Assembly (NCBI RefSeq): GCF_000014145.1 | Contig: NC_008255.1 | Location: 2,372,001-2,436,000, forward strand | Direction: 5' to 3' | DNA: 64,000 nucleotides | Source: Cytophaga hutchinsonii ATCC 33406 | Lineage (GTDB): Bacteria > Bacteroidota > Bacteroidia > Cytophagales > Cytophagaceae | Shown here: positions 26,255 to 34,395 of the stretch, piece after piece | Position numbering within the stretch: the stretch's first letter is position 1 | How the letters are laid out: each line of letters opens with the position of its first letter | Notes under the pieces: model-generated | The model's input: the letters and a program-made list of their open reading frames with translations, nothing else | Databases searched by the model: none | What the model was told of the DNA's origin: nothing | Program-made: the position numbers and the translations under genes

Positions 26255-27595
26255 TTACTCAATAACAAGTTTTTTCACTGCACGCCCTGTTTCTGTTTGC
26301 ACATCTACCAGTACAATACCAGAAAAGTTTGATGAAATATTTTCTGTAGAGGTAAAAACCTCTTGCTGCCCCAGTGTATTTGTCAACGTAACTTTCTGAA
26401 CAGGTGTATTGGTGCGAATGCAGAAAGTGCCGGCAGATGGATTGGGATACAGGATCAGTTCTATTGTATTTTCACCGTTCTTAACAGACATAGCTGCATT
26501 GTTGTTCCATTTTGCAACATACATGCCACCAGCAGCATCTGTAAAACGGCCTGCAGCATATACGTTTCCAGCGTGATCAGTAGTTACAGATAAAATATCA
26601 CCGTTTGCATTCAATGCCTGTTCACCTGTACCAATTGTTTTCCAGGTAGTACCGTTCCATTTAGCTACGTAATGTCTTTCGTTTTCATCGGTAAAATAAC
26701 CTGCAGTATAGACATTATCATCCTTATCAACAGCAATACTTGTTACGTGGTTATTTGCATTCAGCGAATTACTTCCTGTACCTGGTATATACATGCCCAT
26801 ACCATCCCATACAGCCAGGCACGTTTTGTCATAGGAATCCTTAAACCATCCCCCCAGGTAAAGATTACCCTGATGATCAAACTGCATAGCCCAATACACG
26901 ATTTCACCGTTTAAGGAAGTACTATAATATCCCCATCGGGTACCATCCCATATACCCAGACTTCTGTCTGCGCCGCCTATATACACAAAGCCATTATCTG
27001 CTGCTGCAATGGAATAAATATTCCGGATATTTGAAGCAGTTCCATCCTTTATCTCCAGTGCAGTCCACGATGTGCCATCCCATTTTACTACTTTATACGG
27101 ATAATTTAAATATACATTTGCCATCTTAAAATTTCCCGCTGCATATACATTTCCGGACTTGTCTACTGCTATACATTCAATCGCATCATCTGCCTTAAGT
27201 GCATTGGTTCCTGTGCCCAGTACGGACCAGCTGGTTCCATTCCATTTCGCCACATATCTATGCCCATTCACATCTCTGAAATCACCTGCCACATAAATAT
27301 TGCCTGCATCGTCGCGTATCATTTTGCGTATATAACTGTTGGCATTTAATTTATTGTTCCCTTCCCCTACTTCAGACCACGAGGTACCATCCCATTTAGC
27401 AACATAATAAAAACCTTGCGCATTTTTAAAATATCCCGCAGCATATACATTGCCTGCATTATCTGTTACAACTGAACGGATCATATCATTTGCAGCCAAA
27501 GCTTTTGTACCTGTGCCGAGTTGTTCCCAGCCCTGAGCCTGGATAAAAGTACTGAAACAGTAAAAAGAAACTATCAGTAAAACGATTTTTTTCAT
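26255..27595 (-). CDS. Seven-repeat propeller-like secreted protein with type A T9SS sorting domain (copy 1)
   Basis: A 446-residue exported protein. Signal peptide 1-20 (TFIQAQ). Seven repeats of about 50 residues follow (about 22-370), each built on the pattern D-x-x-GNVYAAG-x-F ... YVAKWDGTSW ... GTG; the fourth and fifth are the most degenerate. Seven such blades fit a closed seven-bladed beta-propeller. The last 75 residues are a type A sorting domain (LYPNPSAGTF ... VKKLVIE). It is a tandem paralogue of the next gene upstream. A surface adhesion or binding role is plausible but nothing catalytic is visible. Confidence 0.82.
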   Translation of the reverse strand: MKKIVLLIVSFYCFSTFIQAQGWEQLGTGTKALAANDMIRSVVTDNAGNVYAAGYFKNAQGFYYVAKWDGTSWSEVGEGNNKLNANSYIRKMIRDDAGNIYVAGDFRDVNGHRYVAKWNGTSWSVLGTGTNALKADDAIECIAVDKSGNVYAAGNFKMANVYLNYPYKVVKWDGTSWTALEIKDGTASNIRNIYSIAAADNGFVYIGGADRSLGIWDGTRWGYYSTSLNGEIVYWAMQFDHQGNLYLGGWFKDSYDKTCLAVWDGMGMYIPGTGSNSLNANNHVTSIAVDKDDNVYTAGYFTDENERHYVAKWNGTTWKTIGTGEQALNANGDILSVTTDHAGNVYAAGRFTDAAGGMYVAKWNNNAAMSVKNGENTIELILYPNPSAGTFCIRTNTPVQKVTLTNTLGQQEVFTSTENISSNFSGIVLVDVQTETGRAVKKLVIE

Positions 27596-27635
27596 ACGTT
27601 GAAATTATTAATATCTAAAAGGAGATTTGTTTATG

Positions 27636-29018
27636 TTATTCTTTCACAAATTTGACAGGTGCATACGAAATGTTATTTCCGATAAAAATAAGTGTGTACA
27701 TACCCGGAGTAAGATCACTGTAATCCATATAAGAATCACCTTGAACAAGAATTTGTGAACTGATTTGTCTGCCTTGCACATCCAACACCGTTACAGTGAG
27801 TGCTTCGTTTGCAGATGGAATCTGAATCAGACCATTACATGGATTGGGGTATATATTAATGACAGGTTTTTCTGCCACAGCAGTTGCTGTATTTAATGGC
27901 TGCTTCCATTGAACAATATAATTATTTGCCTGATCGGAATCTATAAATAACATACCGCTTGCAAACAGATTTTCAGAATTCGGATCAGAAATAATATCCA
28001 TAATCTGTCCGCGTATTTCAAGCGGATTGCTCATCCCCGGCCCCATAGCTGACCAGGATGTACCATCCCATTTCGATACGTATACGCCACCTTTATTATC
28101 CACAAATGTACCTCCTGCATACAGATTGTCGTGTGTATCTACCATAAGCTTTTGAACGCCTGTATCCGGGTTTAATGAATCCATACCTGCATCCACCTGC
28201 GACCAGGTATTTCCATTCCACTTTGCAACATAATAGTGATTGGCTGCATTTTTAAAATAACCGCCAGCATATAAATTATTCTTTGAATCTATCGCTAGTG
28301 AATAAATGGGGCCATTAGCATTTAATGCATTCACTCCAGTACCTACTTCAGACCAGCTACTCCCGTCCCATTTTGCGATATAATAAACCTCATTACTTTT
28401 TTGAAGTCCTCCTGCCACATAAATGTTACCCGATTTATCTGAGATCATGTCATAGACACCTCCCTGAAACCGTTGTGTATATGGAGGATTAATGCCAATG
28501 TCTGTCCAGCGCTGCCCATCCCATTTCATCACACTTATATCGTATGTATTTGTTGAATTAAAATAGCCGGCAGCATACACATTACCAGAAGGATCAGCAA
28601 CTACAGCATTAATGATAACAACCTTACGAACAGCGTTCATCAGATTACCATCCAGCTCCGTCCAGTTTGTACCATTCCATTTGGCAACATAAATTACACC
28701 TTTTTCATAAGGCTTATTTGTAAAATTTCCGGCAGCATATAAATTACCTTCCGAATCAAATGTAATACTGTTTATCGATGCATCACCATTCAGTGGATCT
28801 GTTCCTGCACCAAGCTCCTGCCATTTAATTCCATTCCACTTTATAACAGTTTTGTAACCATTTTGATTAAGATAATTGGCAGCATATAAATTACCGGAAG
28901 CATCAACAGCAAGACAGCTGGCCATTCCTACGTTCCCTAAACGCATCCAGTTCTGTGCAGATACATGTATATGTATACAGATCAAAAAAAACACGAGTGA
29001 GAGTATATTTCTTTTCAT
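27636..29018 (-). CDS. Seven-repeat propeller-like secreted protein with type A T9SS sorting domain (copy 2)
   Basis: A 460-residue paralogue of the gene at 26255-27595, 40 nt upstream of it and probably in the same transcript. Signal peptide 1-21 (HVSAQ). Seven repeats are again seen (GNLYAAN, GNLYAAG, GNVYAAG, GNIYVAG, NNLYAGG, DNLYAGG, ENLFASG, each followed by a KW-type strand). The sorting domain starts at IYPNPCNG (about 390) and ends APVKFVKE. The two copies differ mainly in loop lengths, so the duplication is not recent. Confidence 0.82.
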   Translation of the reverse strand: MKRNILSLVFFLICIHIHVSAQNWMRLGNVGMASCLAVDASGNLYAANYLNQNGYKTVIKWNGIKWQELGAGTDPLNGDASINSITFDSEGNLYAAGNFTNKPYEKGVIYVAKWNGTNWTELDGNLMNAVRKVVIINAVVADPSGNVYAAGYFNSTNTYDISVMKWDGQRWTDIGINPPYTQRFQGGVYDMISDKSGNIYVAGGLQKSNEVYYIAKWDGSSWSEVGTGVNALNANGPIYSLAIDSKNNLYAGGYFKNAANHYYVAKWNGNTWSQVDAGMDSLNPDTGVQKLMVDTHDNLYAGGTFVDNKGGVYVSKWDGTSWSAMGPGMSNPLEIRGQIMDIISDPNSENLFASGMLFIDSDQANNYIVQWKQPLNTATAVAEKPVINIYPNPCNGLIQIPSANEALTVTVLDVQGRQISSQILVQGDSYMDYSDLTPGMYTLIFIGNNISYAPVKFVKE

Positions 29019-29121
29019 AAAAAGCAGTTAATGAATACCTCAAAGGTACAATATAAACTCATTAGAATAATCTACAAGCATAATAGGATTATACAATCAC
29101 CTGAATTACAAGACCAAATAG

Positions 29122-30015
29122 TTAATCCATATTCTGTCTTTTCAAAAAAATACGCAGCATCATTTCCATGCGGTTACTATTTAGCGTATTGAGGCTGGAA
29201 GACGGTTGAAAATACGTAAACGACAGATCACCATAGATGGCATCGATCTGAAGTTCCTTTAACATCACCGTACCGCCAAACCCTTTATGCTGATGATACA
29301 GTACGCCTGCTGAAACATTGGGTATAATACCGCAGATCACTGCACCATGCATACCACGGATGCCTTCTGCGCCAACATAATATTTTGCAGCAATTAAAAG
29401 ATTCGTACGGGCAGATACGTCAATTCTGTAATCAAATACCAGCGTTGCATAACGGGAAAGTGTAAATCGATAATTAACAGGAGTGATTTCTGAATTAAAG
29501 ATTTGGTTAGCGGAAATTCCTGCATTCATTTTTTTTCCTTGCAGCCAAATACCCGCACTTCCATCAGGTGCAAAGGCCGAAATCCCTGCACTGCTGTTTG
29601 TACCTCTTACAGAATAATTGAATACACCACCTGCAATACCAGCCGAAAGTTTTAACCGGCTGTTTAAAGGTACCTGTAAGGCATACCTGAAAAATACACG
29701 TGTCCGTTTAAGCAATTCTGTTTCATACTCGCTATCAATAACAAGGCCGGGAGCATGTACAACAGTATTCTTTTTATTGATCTGGAAAGAAGCATCCATA
29801 TAATACTGTCCGATGTTTTTTAACAAGCCGGTATAAAAACTATTCAGTAGCCGCAAGTCTCTATATGCGTAGGTACTTCCTGCTGCCGGATTATCAAAAG
29901 CATAATTATTCTGAAACTGAAGAAAAAATGAAGGATACAGGTTCTGTGCGCAAATTTGCATACTTCCATATACAAACAAAAAAACGACCAGTACTCCTTT
30001 TTTTATTATTTTCAT
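29122..30015 (-). CDS. PorP/SprF-family type IX secretion membrane protein (cassette 2)
   Basis: A 297-residue paralogue of the 19606 gene. Signal peptide about 1-23 (ICAQ). Family pattern FFLQFQNNYAFDNPAAGSTYAYRDL, then a beta-strand-rich body with SAFAPDGSAGIWLQGKKMNAG, matching the FGPDG block of the other copy. It is divergently transcribed from the second sigma/anti-sigma/LRR operon. A cargo-specific partner of the LRR protein encoded at 31848 is the simplest reading. Confidence 0.85.
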   Translation of the reverse strand: MKIIKKGVLVVFLFVYGSMQICAQNLYPSFFLQFQNNYAFDNPAAGSTYAYRDLRLLNSFYTGLLKNIGQYYMDASFQINKKNTVVHAPGLVIDSEYETELLKRTRVFFRYALQVPLNSRLKLSAGIAGGVFNYSVRGTNSSAGISAFAPDGSAGIWLQGKKMNAGISANQIFNSEITPVNYRFTLSRYATLVFDYRIDVSARTNLLIAAKYYVGAEGIRGMHGAVICGIIPNVSAGVLYHQHKGFGGTVMLKELQIDAIYGDLSFTYFQPSSSLNTLNSNRMEMMLRIFLKRQNMD

Positions 30016-30085
30016 AAATTACTATAAAGATTACCATAAAAATCACGAATTAAAAATTATTGAAAAGTGTGTTACTTTTAACCTG

Positions 30086-30093
30086 TAAATTTG
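30086..30093 (+). promoter_or_regulatory. -7 box of the cassette 2 sigma operon
   Basis: TAAATTTG matches the Bacteroidota -7 consensus TAnnTTTG and ends 28 nt before the TTG start at 30122. An AAGTG-type motif shared with cassette 1 begins upstream at 30065. No clear -33 TTTG is seen. Confidence 0.4.
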
Positions 30094-30121
30094 TACCCTA
30101 TCATTAACCCGGATTAATGTT

Positions 30122-30694
30122 TTGAAATTCAGCACACCTGAAATAATTTATAAGATAAAAACAGCCCAGGACAAACAAGTCTTAAACTGGCTGTACGATA
30201 CCGTTTACCCGAAAGTACGAAGGTATGTACTGGGTAATAACGGTTCCGTGGATGATAGCAAGGACGTATTTCAGGAAGCTGTGCTTGTGCTATACAAACA
30301 GGTGATCGATAATAAATATGATCTGGTGAAAGACACCGAAGGATATGTGATAACAATATCCAGAAATATCTGGATCAATACCTGTCGTAAAACAAACAGA
30401 CAGCTAAATATTGAGCTGGCAGGCAATCCCGTTCAGGCTGAAGACAATGCATTGATCAAGCTCATTATGACAGAAAAATGGGATGCCTTCCAGCGCCTGT
30501 TTGATATGATCGGAGATCGTTGTAAACAGCTGTTATTATATTCTACTTATGAAAAAATTTCCATGGAAGAGATTGCTGTAAAAATGAATTTTACCAATGC
30601 CAATGCAGCAAAGACAACCAATTACCGGTGCAAGCAAAAGTTAATCGAATTGGTTGCTTCCAACAAAGACCTTGCTAATTCGTTACACCCATGA
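30122..30694 (+). CDS. ECF RNA polymerase sigma factor (cassette 2)
   Basis: A 190-residue ECF sigma factor. TTG at 30122 is the probable start, since the nearby ATG at 30117 is closed by a stop after one codon. Region 2 has VDDSKDVFQEAVLVLYKQV and the helix GYVITISRNIWINTCRK; region 4 has EKISMEEIAVKMNFTNANAAKT. Its stop overlaps the next gene's ATG (ATGA). The protein is equal in length to the 20613 copy but clearly divergent in sequence, so the two probably read different promoters. Confidence 0.9.
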   Translation: MKFSTPEIIYKIKTAQDKQVLNWLYDTVYPKVRRYVLGNNGSVDDSKDVFQEAVLVLYKQVIDNKYDLVKDTEGYVITISRNIWINTCRKTNRQLNIELAGNPVQAEDNALIKLIMTEKWDAFQRLFDMIGDRCKQLLLYSTYEKISMEEIAVKMNFTNANAAKTTNYRCKQKLIELVASNKDLANSLHP

Positions 30695-31845
30695 AACCAG
30701 ACGAAATTATATACGAATGGATCGATCGTTACCTGACCGGACAACTTATGGGAGAAGAATTATCTGCCTTTACAGAAAAGCTTGCGTCTGATGCAACATT
30801 TTATTTACTCGTAGAAAATCAAAAAGCGGCGAATACAATTATTCTGGGCAACCGGCTTGCCCAGATAAAGCAACAGATGGACGCAGACTTCAGATCAAAA
30901 GACACCAAACGTAACCTTACTAAATGGGGAATTAGTGGATTGCTGGGAATATCTGTAGTAATCTGTACCTTGGTTTATAGATCGGATATACCTGAATCTG
31001 AGCCAACGGCGCCACAGCAGATAAATGATCCGAAGTTCGCTTCGGTCAACCGTTCTTCAAAACATACTGAGCACCCAGCAGAAGAAAAAACGCCGTCATC
31101 AAATATACATACAGGCATATATCGGCCTGCTGAAACAACTGCTTCCGGCAATAAAAAATCGTTGCCTGACCTGAATCCCAATGCAGGATTTGATACTAAC
31201 CCTACTTCATACATACAAAAAACAGGCAGTACAAATTTTAACGAAGCTGTTGCTGAAGAACAAAAAATAAACACAAATCAATTTACAGATACACATCCAG
31301 GTAAACCTAAAACGGAACTGTGCCAAGGTGTGACTATAGAAGCCATTCTTACCATAGATGCAGCTTGTGCCAATAAGTATGACGGAGAAATTCAGATTGC
31401 CGAACATACGGTAAAAGGCGGCCTCGCGCCATATACCTATACACTAATCAATAAAACAAACGATACGGTCAGACAACAAAGTCCATCATTTGTTTCCTTA
31501 CACGCTGGTCAATATACCTTGTTTTTCGAAGATGCAAACAGGTGTCTTTCAGCATATAAAAAACCTTTATATGTACATGAAAAATCATGTACGGCGCCTG
31601 CACAGTCTTTCAGCCCGAGAGCAGGAGAACGGTTTGAGTATCCTGTATCCGGAGACAGCGACGCGGATATCACAATCTACAACCGCGGTGGACAAGCTAT
31701 TTATAAAACACATCTACAACGGGGAGTATCTGATTTCTGGGAGGGCACCAACCAAAACGGACAATTATTATCTGCGGGTGTGTATATTTACATTATTGAA
31801 TACGTATCCGGGATAAAAGAAACCGGTGAAGTAGTACTATTCTGA
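30691..31845 (+). CDS. Anti-sigma-like membrane protein with C-terminal sorting-domain-like fold (cassette 2)
   Basis: A 384-residue counterpart of the 21182 gene with the same order: cytoplasmic anti-sigma-type region (DRYLTGQLMGEELSAFTEKL), TM at about 75-95 (WGISGLLGISVVICTLVY), a long Pro/Thr/Ser/Asn-rich periplasmic linker (100-205), a Cys-bearing SprB-like domain (about 210-300; DAACANKYDGEIQI, HEKSC), and a last 75 residues reading like a type B sorting domain (ITIYNRGGQAIYKTH, FWEGTNQNGQLLSAG) in which TPNGDG is replaced by SPRAGERFEY. Both copies therefore keep the fold but lose the canonical entry motif. It lies 2 nt before the LRR gene. Confidence 0.8.
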   Translation: MKPDEIIYEWIDRYLTGQLMGEELSAFTEKLASDATFYLLVENQKAANTIILGNRLAQIKQQMDADFRSKDTKRNLTKWGISGLLGISVVICTLVYRSDIPESEPTAPQQINDPKFASVNRSSKHTEHPAEEKTPSSNIHTGIYRPAETTASGNKKSLPDLNPNAGFDTNPTSYIQKTGSTNFNEAVAEEQKINTNQFTDTHPGKPKTELCQGVTIEAILTIDAACANKYDGEIQIAEHTVKGGLAPYTYTLINKTNDTVRQQSPSFVSLHAGQYTLFFEDANRCLSAYKKPLYVHEKSCTAPAQSFSPRAGERFEYPVSGDSDADITIYNRGGQAIYKTHLQRGVSDFWEGTNQNGQLLSAGVYIYIIEYVSGIKETGEVVLF

Positions 31846-31847
31846 GT

Positions 31848-33545
31848 ATGTTAAAAAAAATAACCTGTTACACGGTTCTGTATATCTTTATCCTGTTGAA
31901 TCAACCGATACAGGCGCAAACGTATGTAATACCGGATGCGAATTTCAAAAATTACCTTGCATTAAATATTCCTTATGTTTTAAATTCAAATCAGGAATTA
32001 ATTATCAGTAATGCGAAAATTTTTACAGGAACAATAAACTGTGTTGGTATGAATATCGAGGACCTCTCGGGGCTTCAGTATTTTTACAAACTCACTCAGC
32101 TAAATTGTAACAGTAATCAATTAACGTTCCTGCCCTCGCTTGATAGCCTAAAACAACTACAGCACATGTGGGTATATAACAATAAGCTTACCAGCATACC
32201 CAGTGTAAACCAGCTTACGAATCTGCAAACACTTAATGTTAAAAATAATCAGCTTACAAACCTTCCATCACTAACAGGCATGACAGCATTAAAAAGCCTG
32301 GATTGCAGCAGCAACAAATTAACAGCGCTGCCGGACCTGAGTACCTTGTTAAATCTGGAGGAAATGTATTGTTACATCAATTTCATTACAAACATCCCAT
32401 CTGTTTCAAACCTGCTTCATTTAAAAATATTCAATATCGAAAATAATGCAATTGCGCTATTGCCGGATATTTCTCAAAATACCAAACTCGAAATATTACA
32501 GTTTGATTTAAACCAGATTGAGACAATTCCTCCGCTTACTACATTAACTGCTTTAAAACAATTGATCTTTGCACACAACAAGATCTCAACGCTGCCAGAT
32601 CTATCTGCTAATACAGCGCTCTTTATTATTACCGGAGATAATAATCAACTAACGCACATACCAGATTTATCCGGATTTGATAATCTTACACACGTAGAAC
32701 TATCACACAATCAATTAACCTTTGAAGATATCCTTCCTTCTTCCAAGCATCCTCAATTCAGTACAGTCTTTAACATTCAGCCGCAAGATTCATTAAATGT
32801 AAACCAGCCAGTATCTGCTGTTAAAGGAAGTACTATAACATTGCCGTTACAGTTTGATCTTGCTGTTTCAGGAAGCACCTACAACTGGTATAAAAATAAT
32901 ATCTACCTCAGCAGTACAACGATACCTGTATTAACCTTATCGAATATTACAGAAATGAATGCGGGGCGCTACACGTGTATAATTACAAACAATACATCCA
33001 GGTTGACAGGTATAACCTTGCATGCAAGATCTTATAGTATTTTAGTAGAACCTTGCATTAAATTCTCTTACATCAATTACGAAATAACTGCTAATGATTG
33101 TTCAAAAGGCGCTGCCATACAAATTGATCATACACAAATCAGCGCGCTCAATACTCCTCTAACCTATGCGTTACACCCGCTAAACAATCAATCGTCAATA
33201 ACGTCTGCCTCTGCAGTATTGAATGATGTAATGCCGGGACGGTATTCACTTACAATAAGCGATGTAAATAATTGTTCCGTTGAACTGCAAAATTATATTT
33301 TCATTCCTGTACCTGCAGGATGTATGGATAGTTTTACACCAAATGGAGATGGGTTAGAAGATACCTATCTTATAGATAAACCAGGTTATACAAAAATTTA
33401 TAATAAAAACGGAACATTGATCCGTACATTAAACACGCCGGCTGCCTGGGATGGCTCAGACGAGTCCGGTAAATTATGCCCGATGGGTTATTATATAATT
33501 ATCATCGATGGCAAAGAAAAAACAGGCGTTGTATTAATTAACTAG
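31848..33545 (+). CDS. Leucine-rich-repeat surface protein with type B T9SS sorting domain (cassette 2)
   Basis: A 565-residue exported protein with signal peptide 1-24 (QPIQAQ). Leucine-rich repeats run from about 60 to 300 with a period of 21-23 residues (LTSIPSVNQLTNLQTL, LTNLPSLTGMTALKSL, LTALPDLSTLLNLEEM). An Ig-like domain (about 320-400, YNWYKNNIYLSS) and a SprB-like repeat (CSKGAAIQIDHTQIS) precede the type B sorting domain starting TPNGDGLED (about 490). It has more LRR units than the cassette 1 protein. Likely surface adhesin or receptor; the ligand is unknown. Confidence 0.85.
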   Translation: MLKKITCYTVLYIFILLNQPIQAQTYVIPDANFKNYLALNIPYVLNSNQELIISNAKIFTGTINCVGMNIEDLSGLQYFYKLTQLNCNSNQLTFLPSLDSLKQLQHMWVYNNKLTSIPSVNQLTNLQTLNVKNNQLTNLPSLTGMTALKSLDCSSNKLTALPDLSTLLNLEEMYCYINFITNIPSVSNLLHLKIFNIENNAIALLPDISQNTKLEILQFDLNQIETIPPLTTLTALKQLIFAHNKISTLPDLSANTALFIITGDNNQLTHIPDLSGFDNLTHVELSHNQLTFEDILPSSKHPQFSTVFNIQPQDSLNVNQPVSAVKGSTITLPLQFDLAVSGSTYNWYKNNIYLSSTTIPVLTLSNITEMNAGRYTCIITNNTSRLTGITLHARSYSILVEPCIKFSYINYEITANDCSKGAAIQIDHTQISALNTPLTYALHPLNNQSSITSASAVLNDVMPGRYSLTISDVNNCSVELQNYIFIPVPAGCMDSFTPNGDGLEDTYLIDKPGYTKIYNKNGTLIRTLNTPAAWDGSDESGKLCPMGYYIIIIDGKEKTGVVLIN

Positions 33546-33577
33546 TATGGGCAGCTCTTAAGACTGCCCATACTAGT
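33541..33577. terminator. Perfect inverted repeat between convergent genes
   Basis: ACTAGTATGGGCAG and CTGCCCATACTAGT form a perfect 14-bp stem with a 9-nt loop. The left arm contains the TAG stop of the LRR gene. There is no T-run, but it sits between convergent genes where a bidirectional terminator is expected. Confidence 0.6.
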
Positions 33578-33617
33578 TAACAAATATTATATTTACCTGA
33601 TAGAGGAAAAGTTTTAC

Positions 33618-34262
33618 TTAACGTCCTACACCGATACGTAAACCGAGATTAATACCCACGTTGCTGTTCAGCATAGTATTGGTGCCGTTTTTATTTTGTT
33701 TATTTAAACCCTGATAGTAAACAATATCTGCACTGAACCACAATCCGTCTGATAACATAATACTTGCACCTGCGGTACCTTGCAGACCAAAGTCAACATC
33801 TCTGAACGAATCACTTACCTTGCTTGTTCCGATCACATTTTTATCACCGTCATAAGTTTTAATTTCTCCGCCGGTTAAAATACCAAAGCTCGGTCCAAGT
33901 GAAACATTGGGACGAAAAGCATTTTCATTTTTATTAAAGAAATAAATAGCACGCAACGGAATACGTATAAAATCACTTCCAACTCTGGTAGTCATTGTCT
34001 GACCGTTATAGTTCCCGGTTCCTGCATACGTAAATTTTACACCTTCTCTGGAATATTTAATATCTGCTCCAAACCCCCAGTGCGTTTCTGAACTATACAC
34101 CAACGTTGCACCAGCATTCCATACCGGATTAAATACAACGTCTCTGTCTGTATCAGACAGCCAAGCTGTTCCTGTTCCTGCTGTGATGCCGATTGAGGTA
34201 CGTTGTGCCTGTACAGCTAATACACTCAATAATAAAACTCCTGAAAGTAAAATTTTCTTCAT
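33618..34262 (-). CDS. Outer-membrane beta-barrel protein (PorT/OmpX-like)
   Basis: A 214-residue protein with signal peptide 1-19 (LAVQAQ) and alternating beta-strand sequence ending GLRIGVGR, consistent with an eight- to ten-stranded barrel of the general Bacteroidota outer-membrane beta-barrel family. No functional motif is visible. Its upstream region holds the best copy of the long conserved promoter element (34307-34370), so it may be strongly regulated together with the gene pointed to by the element at 35953. Confidence 0.8.
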   Translation of the reverse strand: MKKILLSGVLLLSVLAVQAQRTSIGITAGTGTAWLSDTDRDVVFNPVWNAGATLVYSSETHWGFGADIKYSREGVKFTYAGTGNYNGQTMTTRVGSDFIRIPLRAIYFFNKNENAFRPNVSLGPSFGILTGGEIKTYDGDKNVIGTSKVSDSFRDVDFGLQGTAGASIMLSDGLWFSADIVYYQGLNKQNKNGTNTMLNSNVGINLGLRIGVGR

Positions 34263-34306
34263 ATTGATTTAAATAACTTGTAAAATTGCTTGTTTGAATT
34301 CTGAAA

Positions 34307-34370
34307 CAAAGATATTGTTCCAGACAATCAATTAATTATACAATCATACGAGAATGTTATATGTTTTACA
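34307..34370 (-). promoter_or_regulatory. Conserved promoter element, copy 1
   Basis: Read on the minus strand, TGTAAAACATATAACATT begins at 34370, followed by CTCGTATGATTGTATAATTA and, 41 nt after the AAC, the -7 box TATCTTTG (34314-34307), 45 nt before the barrel-protein ATG. Copies 2 (35953-36016) and 3 (40105-40169) match over about 45 positions with the same or one-base-different spacing. Confidence 0.65.
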
Positions 34371-34395
34371 CGTAGGGCTGCCTTTACGTTCGCCC

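Noticed and set aside
19606-33545. The cassette pair as SusC/SusD-type sigma/anti-sigma nutrient loci
   Set aside because: No TonB-dependent transporter, SusD-like lipoprotein or FecR-type domain is present; the neighbours are PorP/SprF and T9SS cargo genes.
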